In this document: positions 55,801 through 64,000 of the stretch, in pieces
How the letters are laid out: each line of letters opens with the position of its first letter
How positions within the stretch are numbered: position 1 is the first letter of the stretch
NCBI RefSeq assembly: GCF_902459465.1
Contig: NC_047065.1
Location: 11,518,170-11,582,169 of the forward strand
Reading direction: 5' to 3'
Source of the DNA: Asterias rubens
Taxonomy: Eukaryota; Echinodermata; Asteroidea; Forcipulatida; Asteriidae
Length of the DNA stretch: 64,000 nt
Program-made: the position numbers and the translations under genes
Notes under the pieces: generated by a model
Database searches by the model: none
The model's input: only the letters and a program-made list of their open reading frames with translations
Told to the model about the DNA's origin: nothing

Positions 55801-58800
55801 CGGAACATAACAAAAAATAAACGCTAACAGATTTACAAATAACTTACAGTGTTTACAGAGGGTAATGGTAAAAGACTTCTCTTGAAATACTATTTCATGA
55901 AATGATATTTTTGAGAAAACATTAAAACAATTATCAATCGAGAATTATGGATTTATAGTTAACACATGTCATCATGACACGGCGAAACGTGCGGAAACAA
56001 GGGTGGGTGTTCCCATTATTTTCTCCCGACTCCGATGACCAATTGAGCCTAAATTTTCCACAGGTTTGTTATTTTAGATATAAGTTGTGATACACGAAGT
56101 GTGTGCTGTTTGACAATACTGTTTACCGAAAGTGTTCTATTACTGAAGCGCCTGTTGCACAAGTTACTTAGCAATGTACTTGTGACAAGTAGAATAATTC
56201 ACATCCGGGTACTTGAAACTTATTCATACTCACCTTTCAAATATGAAGAGATTTGTTTTAAATAAGGGTGCGTTCGTTTAGCTTCCCTGGGTCACCCCGG
56301 TCTGCCCGGTACGTTCGAATAGCTTTGACGGGGCTCACCCGGGTAAGCCCCCAGTGCCCTGCTTGTGGAGTGGGTTACTTGGGGGTGACTGGAGTTGCAT
56401 GCCGTCACCACACGAGGGCGAGTGTGATCGTTCGTTTAGCTCTTGTCAGGGGCTCACCCGAGTGAGCACCGCGGGGAAGACCCAGGGAAGCTAAACGTAT
56501 GCACCCTAAGTTTCACTGCAAGAACTAATCTCTTAGTAAAAAAAAGAGATGAAACATATTGTGGTGATAAGCAAGTACCTGTCTTACTTGCGATTAAATA
56601 CAGGGGATCCCAATCTAAACCAACTCCAGCCTGCCATGGTGACATTGGACGGGAGGAGGCAGAAACAAACAAACATTACCGGATTCTAAAATCTCGGTCG
56701 CAGCCTCTCCCTCCCTCCTTATTTTTATAATTTTTTCTACTTTTTTTGGAAGCCCTAATGGTAACTTCAGAGAGGGGGCTACAATATTTGTTGGTGTCAA
56801 GGGCCATTGCCACCTTCTACTAGTGCTGACGTAGGCTTGGGTATCATCCATCACAAGCCTGGTAGAGGCAGGAAGCACTACCTCCTCAACTTTACAAAGC
56901 AATCATGATAAATGTCACGACCGGGACTCGAACCCACACTCTTCTGATCAAACACCAGAGCTTGAATCCGATGCTCTTAACCGCTAGGCCATGACACGTC
57001 ACAACAAAAGTGGTGCCCTATATTGCTCAGAGGAGGTCAATTAAAGGAACACGTTGCCCAGGATCGGACGAGTTGGTCTATAAAAAGCGTTTGTTAAACC
57101 GTTTTTTTTATATAAAATGCATACGGTTGGAAAGATGTTGTAAAAGTAGAATACAATGATCCACACACATTTGCCTCGAAATTGCGTGGTTTTCCTTTTA
57201 CTGTGCGAACTAACACGGTCGGCCATTTATGGGAGTCCCATAAATGGCCGACCGTGTTAGTCGACGAGGTATAAGGAAAACCGTGCAACTTCGAGGCATG
57301 TTTGTGTAGATCATTGTATTCTACTTTTACAACATCTTTTGAACCATATGCATTTTATAACAAACGGTTAAAAACGCTTTTCAAAGACCAAGGCAACGTG
57401 TTCCTTTAAAACGAACTTACCAGCCATGTATGGCTCCACACATCTTTTGAACCATAATATGCATTTTATAACAAACGGTTAAAAACGCTTTTCAAAGACC
57501 AAGGCAACGTGTTCCTTTAAAACGAACTTACCAGCCATGTATGGTTCCACGCAGCCACACGATGCCTGTATGTAGTCGATGAGACATTCACGTTGGCATT
57601 TATGCATTGAATAAGGAGACGAGAAATACTTGAGATCTCTTGATCCGCACACGCCGTAAGGGGGCGGTAGATTATTCACCTGGAGGAAGACAATCAAACC
57701 AAATAAGGTATTTATGGGTGCGTTCGTTTAGCTTCCCTAGGTCGACCACGGTGTGTGTCGATTTTTTTTCCCAGGACAAGTGTGTGCAGATAATTACCCA
57801 CGTTCGTCCTGGTAAAAACAACCGCCACCCAAAGTATCTTGCTCAAGGACACAACTACCCGCGATTTTTTTTCTAGGATAGTAAAGGCCAATAGATTTGC
57901 ATACACGTTACCATTGGCTCCATGCTCTATACTATGGTACACACACACTTCGTGGTTGTGTATAAAGGCAACCTAGCTGAATTCCCACTGATGAATAATT
58001 CAGCGTCAAGAGCGTGGCAGCTAATGGGAGCGTGTATGCTAATCTATTGGCCTTTACCATCCTGGGAAAAATAAATTTGCCAACTGCCATGACCGGGACT
58101 GGAACCCACACTCTACTGATTAGAGAAACCAAAGCTTGAAGTATTGGTATTATTTATTTACCGTTCCACCACGCCGAGCCATTTTCCGGCACCGGGCACT
58201 ATTGGCAATTATACTTAAAATAATTGTTAGCATAAAAGTGACTTGGTGTGGTAACGAGCAACGGAGAGCTGTTGATGGTATAAACGGCTTCCTCGGAAGT
58301 AACGGATAGTTTTTGAAAAAGAGGTATAAGTTCTTACTCAAATAGTACCAGACTTCAGCTGAAGCCTTTTATTATGCGCACAAAGTAATACAACCACTGT
58401 GTTTTTTTATTTTATTATTCTCCTACAAATTCGATGACCAATATTGAGCAAAACTTTTCACAGGTTCGTTATCTTCAGCATATGTTGAGATTCACCAAGT
58501 GAGAGTACAGGTCTTTTGACAATACCAAAGGTGTGGTGGTTTCAGTCTTCCGCCGTGTTTAGTTTTCCGGGTGACGTAGCCGGACGTTTCAGCACGTTGT
58601 TCGAACGGTTTTAGCTTTCCGGCGTGTTCAGTTTTCCGGGTGACGTAGTCAGACAAAACTACCGCCGCGAGTACCCTGGCGAGTACTGTAGTTCTCTCAG
58701 TGACCCCAAATTGTTTATACTACGATTCTTTTCTGTTTAGTCACATTCACTTGCCCCATCTTTACACGCATATTCATGCTCACACTTCAAGCAGATCACA

Positions 58801-61800
58801 CTGCTTGTGCCACTGGTTAAATACAGGATAATTTGCTTGGTCTTCACACCAAATTCTCTCACACGATACACGCGTTGGCCGCTCGTTGAACTCGTGGACG
58901 CCGCCATGACAACTACCGGAGAGTTTAGACGGATGACTCATTACGGCACAATAATAATTGACTGCTTTCGCTTGTTGCTGTGCGCAGGCATCCCATGACG
59001 TATTGTTACCGTATTATTTTGGTCATTCGGAAAACTGAACACGGCGGAAAGTTGAAACCGCCACACCGGGCCTTAAAGTTCTTACCTGTCTTTTCTTAAT
59101 ACCAATCCTTGCCTCTGTGCCTGGTGCTACGGCCAAGCCAAATGATTCTACTAAGGGTATATCATCCTGGTCGTGTATGGCAACAACCACGCCAGCCGAA
59201 TACTGCAATGACTTGGAGTAATAGTAGTGGTACTGCTGCACGTCAAGCAGTAGGGACAAGCCGTGACCTTTCCCTAATAAAGAAAAAAACACCGATTGGA
59301 ATAAACAATTAGCAAGTGCGCACATTAATTAAGTCGACTACATGGCCCAATTTAATGGCTCTGCTTACCGTAAGCACATAATCGGTGCTTACGGAAGCAG
59401 GGAATTGTGTGCTTACGGCAAGCGTGTTTCACGGGTAAGCGGCGAACTTTGACTTCGGCGCGTGCGTAGTCCGTGTTACCATAGGCATTCTACGCTTACA
59501 AGGCTAGCGCATAAATTCGGTGCTTGCAGGTAAGCGGCGAATCATGATCGTAAGCGCAGAATTCGGCGGTAAGCAGAGCCATGAAATTGGGCCCTGACCA
59601 GCAGCAACGTACATGCGCAGTGACTCACTCGTACGACTCGTCAACCATGTATCACGTTAATCAACACCCCGTTGCCTTCCACCTTTTTCGCTACAGCGCC
59701 ATCTCTCTGCGCTTTACACATGTTTAGCATGGAACAGGCTATCGGGACCACGGAGCCGGAGCGAACCATGGTCACCATGAGGCTCGAGCTCGGCCCAAAC
59801 GGTCGACTAGTCAAACAACGGTCAACCAGACTGGGTTCGAGGCAGTGGACACTATTGGTAATTACTCAAAATAATTATCAGCATAAAACCTCACTTGGTA
59901 TAACGAGTAATGGGGAGAGGTTGATAGTGTTATACATTGTGAGAAACGGCTCCTTCTAAAGTGACGTAGTTTTCGAGAAAGAAGTAATTTTCCACGAAAT
60001 TGATTTCCAGACCTCAAGTTTAGAATTTGAGGTCTCGAAATCAAGCATCTGAAAGCACACAACTTCGTGTGACAAGGGTGTTTTTTTTCTTCCATATTAT
60101 CTCGCAACTTTGACGACCAGTCGAGCTCAAGTTTTCACAGGTTTGTTATTTTATGAATATGTTGAGATACACCAAGTGAGGAGACTGGTCTTTGACAGTC
60201 CAGTGTCTTTTATGCTTTCATTGTAGTAACACGATCGTTTTCAACACTACACAATAAACAAGTTATTTAAAAACAGTGTTATATTACACATAATTATGTC
60301 AATGAGGAAGTTTTCGGATTTTTAAAAATTTGTTAGGGATAATCTATTTTGGTTTAAGTAGTTGGCACATAATTAAGAAGAAGAAGACTTTCATATATGG
60401 TAATTAATACTGTTTCAAAAATATTGAACATAATCAATCAATTAACACTAACTTGTTTCCACACCCTCATAAACAATGTGATACGATATTTTAGGTAGAA
60501 AACTTGAATAAACCAGGTTTTTATATACTTGAAAAAGCAAAAGAGGGAAAGTAGTATAGTTTATTCTTTTTTTTATGGAGGTTTTTTATGCTTGTGTAGT
60601 AAGCAGCCTGGGGACAGACAGCGACAAGACAAAATGAACGAACAATTGTCTGAGGAATAACCAAAATAGCACTTACCAAAAAGACAACAAAAACGCTTTT
60701 AAAGTTTAAACTATAGGAATGAAAGTTTATGAATCATTATGACGTGATGTTTTACCTGCAACTTGGACTTTCCTCAGCTCTTCCCCGTCGAACCCTCCAT
60801 TAAACGTGTGACAGACACCGAAGTCGGTGATTACTCGGGTGAACACTTGTGGAGTGATGAAAGTAAAACCATCCCATGTTCCGCTGCGGTGAAGTATAAT
60901 ATACATAGTTAATTTATTATTGGACATTAGTTCCCATAACCACATTAACAAAAAGATCTGAACGTCAGAAAATTATGTGGTTAAAATCTCACGGTTTTTT
61001 ATATAAGTTGCCATTTTGATTGAGTAAAATGCGTTATGCTTGAGTTTATGCTTGAGTATTGCGTCATGCTTGAGTTTATATGTGAGTGGATGCGTCATGC
61101 TTGAGTTTATGTGTGAGTTTATGCGTCATGCTTGAGTTTATGATTTAGTAAAATAATGCGCTATGCTTGAGCTTATATGCTTGAGTAATATGCGATAGGC
61201 TCGAGCTTATGCTTGAGTTTATGCGTTATGCTTAAGCTTATGCGTGAGTTTATGCGTTATGCGTGCAAGTTTATGCGTGAGTTATGAATAGTGCGTGACT
61301 TTTATCAAATGTTTTGAAATATTGGTCGATGACCTATCAAATCATCAGGACTCCCAAAATACTTACAAATTAAACATTTCTCCGTGGTCCATAATGTGAG
61401 CCAGCGATAGATACAACTCCGTAGCGTTAATGTCACCCATGAGTATTGCGTAATGAGTATAGTTAACTGGAGTCGGTATGAAGCCATTAAGTTCGGACAA
61501 CATTTGACCAAATGGAAGGGAGTCCAAGTCAAGGTTTCTATGAAGAAAAAAAATAGTAATACAATAATAAACTGTCAGGTGGTATCCTTAAATATGGAAA
61601 CGTTATTTATTTTATTCATTTTTTTTATTTCAAGATCTTTATACAAGAAACACAAATATCAGCACATCGGGTGTTTTATCTTATAGTCCCGATTCTTGAA
61701 AAAATAGAATAATGAAAAGCACTACTTAAAAATTTACTTACAGTCAGAGTAAAAAGATTTTAACAGATTTTAAAAAGAAAATCAACAAGAAAATTTAAAT

Positions 61801-62746
61801 AAACTAACACAATTTGTCAATGCATATTATTCGGACAGCCACAATGATGATGCATTTTGGGCCTTACCAAGTATAACTTGTTTCTTAATAATAGCAGCAC
61901 CAGATCAATTAAAATATTGCTTACAAACATTACATAAATAAAGCATAAACCTTTGACTAAAATCTTGCTTTAACACATTCCATATTATATGTATGTGTGT
62001 ATCTACTTGCCATGGAGGTAGAGTTTGTTCGTAAAGAACTGTCTTTCTACCGCGGGGTAGATTTATCGGATGTTCGGGAGACTTCTCGGTTCTTAAAAGA
62101 ACTGTCATGCTTTTTAACTACTACCCGGGCGGAAGGTATAGAAAATTGGCTGGGACTACATATTTAGCTTTATATATGATCGTAATTTAACTGCACTGCC
62201 GCGAAGTCAGGTCTTGAATTAGTCATTCGTGCGGAGACTACTGGTGGCCTTGAATAGCTTCCCTGGGTCAACCCCGCGGTGCTCACTCGGGTGAGCTAAA
62301 CGAACGATCACTCACCGCTCTCGTAGTGACGTCATGCACCTCGGGCCAGCCCCCAAGTGACCCACTCCACAAGCAGGGCACTGGGGGCTGACCAGGTGAG
62401 CCCCTGGAATGACGTCAAAGCTATTCGAAAGCACTGGAGCAGACCGGGGTCGACCCAGGGCAGCTAAACGAACTAACTCATTATATGCATTCCAAAAGCA
62501 AGAGCCATTATACCACACGGGAGAATGTTGTGATTTGGATCATGTTAGAGAGATAAATAGTGCAATTTTAAATCATACCTGAATGTATTGTAGTTACATA
62601 TTGTGATCGCAGGGAAAACCAGCTCAGAGCCGTACTCGATATCTACATCCACAGTCTTGTAGTTTCCAACGAAGTACACAGCTCTGTCGGTTGCCTGGTA
62701 AAAGAGTGCACCCATCCCACCGAAGATTGCCACGTACCACACGAAT
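52842..62746 (-). CDS. Acid-sensing-ion-channel-like DEG/ENaC subunit, 9 exons, 5' end missing
   Basis: Exons in minus-strand order: 62746-62579, 61537-61367, 60883-60756, 59273-59086, 57679-57532, 55741-55679, 54148-53986, 53663-53572, 52951-52842. All are GT-AG and in phase (about 410 residues). DEG/ENaC trimers are Na+-permeable channels in the plasma membrane. Seen: TM1 with 'FVWYVAIFGGMGALFY', 'FPAITICNYNTF', 'DFGVCHTFNGG', 'GLSLLLDVQQ', 'FGLAVAPGTEARIGI', 'LPPPYGVCG', the cysteine-rich block 'CQRECLIDYIQASCGCVEPY', 'CNPAIIFSC', 'CDCPVTC', 'FFAFLCDIGGSMGLWLGGS' with the G-x-S filter, TM2 and a short C-terminus. The exon with the N-terminal HG gating motif was not found up to 64000. The 'C-x6-C' pair of ASICs before 'FGVC' is replaced by 'GTWDGFTF'. 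Introns are rich in MITEs and SINEs. Ligand (protons, peptide or other) cannot be told. Confidence 0.93.
52985..53508 (+). repeat. Two family A MITE copies in channel intron 8
   Basis: A truncated copy (about 52985-53105, ending in 'ttgtgagaaacg') is followed by a nearly full one (53130-53508) beginning 'aaggcagtggacactattgg'. A family D remnant ('agttaggaatagttgagtga', 'atcgacggc') follows at 53510-53551, just before exon 8. Confidence 0.8.
53730..53965 (+). repeat. Family B repeat, internal part, in channel intron 7
   Basis: 'gagagctgttgatggtataa', 'acttcagctgaagcctttaa' hairpin and 'atttgttattttatgca'; both ends are lost. It lies within 70 bp of exon 8 and 20 bp of exon 7. Confidence 0.65.
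54243..54386. repeat. Near-perfect 140-bp palindrome
   Basis: The arms run from 'tttcatttgttcaaccc' to the centre 'gatatatatc' (54310-54319) and back to 'gattgaacaaagaaaa'. Mismatches are very few over about 65 bp per arm. It adjoins a tRNA-like segment at 54390-54461. Confidence 0.88.
54390..54461 (-). repeat. tRNA-like segment, probable SINE head
   Basis: 72 nt on the minus strand: 'GGGCTAGATATCTCAATTGG' (acceptor and D-arm, box A-like) to 'GTTGGTTAAATCCCGC' (T-arm, box B-like) with 'CTAGTC' pairing back to 'GGCTAG'. The anticodon stem does not form well and the T-loop departs from TTCRA, so it is not a working tRNA. Confidence 0.6.
54685..55065 (-). repeat. Family A MITE in channel intron 6
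   Basis: 'cagacactggacacattggt' to 'ccaatagtgtccttta', with internal hairpin 'gagacctcaaagtcaaattc' / 'gaggtcttg'. Orientation is opposite to the copy at 55283-55665. Confidence 0.8.
55085..55260 (+). repeat. tRNA-derived SINE
   Basis: 'gtctagttggtaagacactg' (box A-like) and 'gtaggatcgaaccccgccct' (box B-like), followed by a body with 'caggatacagggaagtacta' and 'acacacatcggtatatggg'. A second copy lies at 49425-49565. Confidence 0.65.
55283..55665 (+). repeat. Family A MITE abutting channel exon 6
   Basis: 'aaaggcagtggacactattg' to 'gacaattaccaattagt'. The right end falls about 15 bp from the exon 6 donor at 55678 and appears cut short, as if rearranged there. Confidence 0.85.
55679..55741 (-). 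CDS. 63-bp exon of the ion channel (exon 6)
   Basis: Acceptor 'tattgtctttcacag' and donor CAT|GTAAGAAC enclose exactly 21 codons in phase 1, matching both neighbours. It encodes 'VCNPAIIFSC', supplying the C-x7-C cysteines that ASICs have between 'CGC..PG' and 'CxCPxxC'. Without it the protein lacks about 20 residues of the thumb domain. Its small size makes it easy to overlook. Confidence 0.88.
55780..56140 (+). repeat. Family B-related repeat
   Basis: 'aaagccattagacactttcg' at the left, 'tttgttattttaga' and 'ccgaaagtgttct' at the right; the same left end occurs at 63675-63825. It forms a distinct subgroup of the palindromic families, without the 'gagacctcaag' hairpin. Confidence 0.65.
56267..56512. 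mobile_element. Family H MITE, long variant
   Basis: Ends GGGTGCGTTCG and CGTATGCACCC with TAA on both sides. The 245-bp interior ('cacccgggtaagcccccagt', 'ggggctcacccgagtgagca') is shared with 62240-62480 and absent from the short variant at 5674-5825. Confidence 0.78.
56915..57000 (-). repeat. tRNA-Leu-type SINE head
   Basis: On the minus strand: 'GTGTCATGGCCTAGCGGTTA' (box A), 'GATCAGAAGAGTGTG' variable arm and 'GGGTTCGAGTCCCGG' (canonical box B). Related pieces lie at 42285-42540, 58085-58145 and 62785-63055. This is the best-preserved head in the window. A real tRNA is unlikely, since the acceptor stem is followed by repeat body in other copies. Confidence 0.7.
57042..57410. mobile_element. 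Family C palindromic MITE, full-length copy
   Basis: 'aaaggaacacgttgcccagg' and 'aggcaacgtgttcctttaa' ends; the centre 'cggccatttatgggagtccc' / 'ataaatggccgaccg' is nearly perfect. It lies in channel intron 5, and its right end is copied in the duplication at 57333-57550. Confidence 0.88.
57333..57550 (-). repeat. Tandem duplication that copies a splice donor and exon end
   Basis: 57333-57440 and 57441-57550 match almost perfectly (unit about 108-111 bp). Each contains the end of the family C repeat plus 'GGCTG|GTAAGTTCG' with the last bases of exon 5. The outer, upstream donor (57531) is taken as the real one. Reading on to the second donor (about 57420) would meet an in-frame stop after about 13 codons. 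Confidence 0.85.
57717..57835. mobile_element. Family H MITE, right end missing
   Basis: 'gggtgcgttcgtttagcttc' with 'gtcgaccacggtgtgtgtcg' and the mirrored 'acgttcgtcctgg'. The right terminus is lost at about 57835. Confidence 0.75.
57863..58078. mobile_element. Family E MITE, 0.2-kb form
   Basis: 'aggatagtaaaggccaatag' and 'ctattggcctttaccatcct' are the inverted ends, continuing with 'atttgcatacacg' / 'cgtgtatgctaat'. The same ends bound the 2-kb foldback at 2086-4066, so this is the short form of that family. Confidence 0.82.
58085..58145 (-). repeat. SINE head fragment
   Basis: 'tgccatgaccgggactggaa' and 'cccacactctactgat' correspond to the box B and variable arm of the SINE at 56915-57000. 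Confidence 0.6.
58195..58530 (+). repeat. Family B repeat, diverged
   Basis: 'gcactattggcaattatact', 'aacgagcaacggagagctgt', hairpin 'acttcagctgaagcctttta' and 'atgttgagattcaccaagtg'; ends near 'acaataccaaagg'. Confidence 0.65.
58534..59070. mobile_element. Inverted-end element with about 45-bp termini
   Basis: 'gtggtggtttcagtcttccg' with 'ccgtgtttagttttccg' at the left is mirrored by 'cggaaaactgaacacgg' and 'cggaaagttgaaaccgccac' at the right. The left terminal sequence is partly repeated at 58612-58640. The 0.45-kb interior has no transposase. It lies in channel intron 4, ending about 16 bp from the exon 4 donor. Confidence 0.78.
59345..59597. mobile_element. Family F hairpin MITE
   Basis: Left 'gcccaatttaatggctctgc' and right 'gcagagccatgaaattgggc' are near-perfect inverted ends. 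Internal units 'ttaccgtaagcac' and 'gcggtaagc' recur. The same units make up the inner arms of the 2-kb foldback at 2086-4066. Confidence 0.8.
59841..60210 (+). repeat. Family A MITE in channel intron 3
   Basis: 'aggcagtggacactattggt' to 'gacagtccagtgtctttta'. The internal hairpin is intact. Confidence 0.83.
60215..60750. other. Channel intron 3, no further feature
   Basis: AT-rich intron sequence up to exon 3. No recognised repeat or exon. Confidence 0.5.
61020..61305. repeat. Minisatellite in channel intron 2
   Basis: Units built from 'atgcttgagtttatgcgt' repeat about 14 times with length variation (roughly 14-24 bp). It ends about 60 bp from the exon 2 donor. Confidence 0.88.
61540..62240. 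other. Channel intron 1, no further feature
   Basis: AT-rich intron sequence without recognised exon or repeat. Short open frames are chance. Confidence 0.45.
62240..62480. mobile_element. Family H MITE, long variant, ends decayed
   Basis: 'tagcttccctgggtcaaccc' and 'gtcgacccagggcagctaaa' flank an interior that matches 56267-56512 in reverse ('agcccccaagtgacccactc', 'gggggctgaccaggtgagc'). The outermost GGGTGCG bases are lost. Confidence 0.72.
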
Positions 62747-62784
62747 CTATGACGCAGGAGAAAGACGTGATAACCATAATGGTA

Positions 62785-63055
62785 CGGCCTAGCGGTTTAA
62801 GGTGAGCACCGGACTCAAGCTCCGGTGTTTCTGATCAGCAGAGTGTGAGTTCGGTGTGGATTTCACAAATAGTTTAGACGAGTCTCTCGATTTAGGAAGA
62901 GTTACTCGTCCTAACTAAGAACTTATATTTCCTAGGACTATTGCTAAGAAATCGACCCCCTGGCATTAAGTCCTGACACATGTGTCCTTAAGCAAGACAC
63001 TTTACATGATTCCTCATTCGGTTGGGACGTTAATAAACCGTGGGTTCGAGCATGT
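62785..63055 (+). repeat. tRNA-Leu-type SINE with family D remnant inside
   Basis: 'acggcctagcggtttaaggt' (box A-like), 'tttctgatcagcagagtgtg' (variable arm), then a family D fragment at 62858-62960 ('ggatttcacaaatagttt', 'aagagttactcgtcctaact'), then the SINE body 'gtccttaagcaagacacttt' and 'gttgggacgttaataaaccg'. The D segment appears to have been inserted at the box B position. Confidence 0.65.
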
Positions 63056-63059
63056 GTAA

Positions 63060-63670
63060 CGCTAAACAATTTAATAGCACAGTGCGCTTATCGACAAGAG
63101 AAGAGCCCCCCCCCCCCCGTGTACTTGGTTCGACTGACTGCAGATCGCACTTCAGCACAATTTTTCATCTTCGTCTCGGTAAAATTATCAAGAACCAGGC
63201 CTCGTTTGGTTTAAACCACTAGTTGAAAACCTCTTCACCACACATTGATTCCCTTAATTATACTCAGTTTAGTATGGGGAGTCTTAGGTGCCAGACGAGT
63301 TGTTCACCTTCCAAAAAATAATACCCCTAAATACACCGGTGTAATTTTCCAAACGTCTGAGCATCAATCAATCTTGAAAAATGTCCCTACATCTCTTAGC
63401 AGATAGGACCATTTATTACAGGGCCCACGTCATAACAAAAGTAGCTCAAGTTGGAAGTCAACAAACCCCAAAGGGGCACGATTTTTACAATGTATTCCTG
63501 TTCTTGGGCTCTCAAGTCTGTCATTAAAGAGCATGGCGCCATGGTCTCCTGAGTTGATGCAGCCTTGCATACACGATGACGTCTAACTACCAGACTGCTG
63601 TTTAAACTTTACGCGAAATATCACGTCACAAGGAACCCAAATTGCCTTGTGACGCAATATCACTAAAATT
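63060..63670. other. No gene recognised
   Basis: Contains a C homopolymer at 63107-63118. The channel's missing N-terminal exon was looked for here on the minus strand and not found. Confidence 0.4.
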
Positions 63671-63674
63671 ATTC

Positions 63675-63825
63675 AGTTAAAGCCATTATACACTTTCGGT
63701 ACAGACAGACAATTAAAAGTTCACAGATTTACAAATAATTTTCAGGGTTTACAGAAGGTAATGGTGAAAGACTTATCTTGAAACATTATTCAATGAAGTG
63801 CTTTACTTTTTGAGAAAACATTAAA
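63675..63825 (+). repeat. Family B-related repeat, left part
   Basis: 'aaagccattatacactttcg' and 'aatggtgaaagacttatctt' match the left part of 55780-56140. It is cut by the family K copy that follows. Confidence 0.7.
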
Positions 63826-64000
63826 GTCACCTGGAAATAGAATTTTTTTTCTTTCAAACATAAGAGTATATGCTTACGAACAATAAAACAATTTTTTTAA
63901 GTAATTGTTTGTCACGATTTATATGTTCAAAAAATATATAAAGTTGTTTGGGGGGGGGCTGACTCCGCCTACCCCTTTTGTGACGTCAATCGAGGCAGAC
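63826..64000. repeat. Family K element, running off the window
   Basis: 'aaagtcacctggaaatag', then 'acaataaaacaattttttta' and 'gactccgcctacccctttt', the reverse complement of 22700-22880. Continues past the right edge of the window. Confidence 0.78.

Noticed and set aside
56541..56640. Alternative 36-bp exon of the ion channel at about 56574-56609
   Set aside because: It is phase-compatible and open, but its acceptor is weak and it lacks the expected cysteine pair. The exon at 55679-55741 fits the family far better.

Overview
The window is animal nuclear DNA: AT-rich, intron-containing and full of repeats. Palindromic MITE-like families, tRNA-headed SINEs, several clades of non-LTR retrotransposon, a Penelope-like element and a tyrosine-recombinase retroelement all occur. 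The gene set and this repeat mix suggest a marine deuterostome, most likely an echinoderm and perhaps a sea star. That placement is inference from general familiarity; no database was consulted.

Four protein-coding genes can be reconstructed exon by exon with matching splice phases. (1) A histamine N-methyltransferase-like SAM methyltransferase lies on the minus strand (14715-20645, 3 exons, 293 aa, complete). (2) A family 1 glycoside hydrolase (beta-glucosidase/lactase-like) lies on the plus strand (29112-32929, two exons carrying the whole catalytic domain); a tentative first exon ends at 24752. (3) 6-phosphogluconolactonase lies on the minus strand (42565-46987, 4 exons, 243 aa, complete). 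(4) An acid-sensing-ion-channel-like DEG/ENaC subunit lies on the minus strand (52842-62746, 9 exons seen; the N-terminal exon is not found). One of its exons is only 63 bp and carries two conserved cysteines. A possible orphan terminal exon lies at 48699-48856.

Layout: 1-14 kb is repeat-dominated, with a 2-kb foldback and three LINE fragments. 14.7-20.7 kb is the methyltransferase, with a Penelope-like remnant directly upstream of its start codon. 22-24.5 kb holds palindromic repeats. 25.06-27.48 kb is a foldback element whose arms are arrays of the palindrome AAGTCGACTT; it is flanked by a 6-bp target duplication and may sit in the first intron of the hydrolase gene. 29-33 kb is the hydrolase. 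33.35-38.97 kb is a decayed PAT/DIRS-type retroelement with split direct repeats. 42.5-47 kb is the phosphogluconolactonase. 47-52.8 kb is mostly intergenic. 52.8-62.7 kb is the ion channel, whose introns are packed with MITEs and SINEs.

The four genes have unrelated roles (amine inactivation, glycoside hydrolysis, pentose phosphate pathway, cation channel), and nothing suggests that they act together. The main novelty is structural: foldback elements, split-repeat architecture, a hammerhead-like motif in the Penelope-like remnants, a duplicated splice junction, and paired loss of a conserved disulfide in the channel. Repeat families are given letters (A to N) here for cross-reference only.
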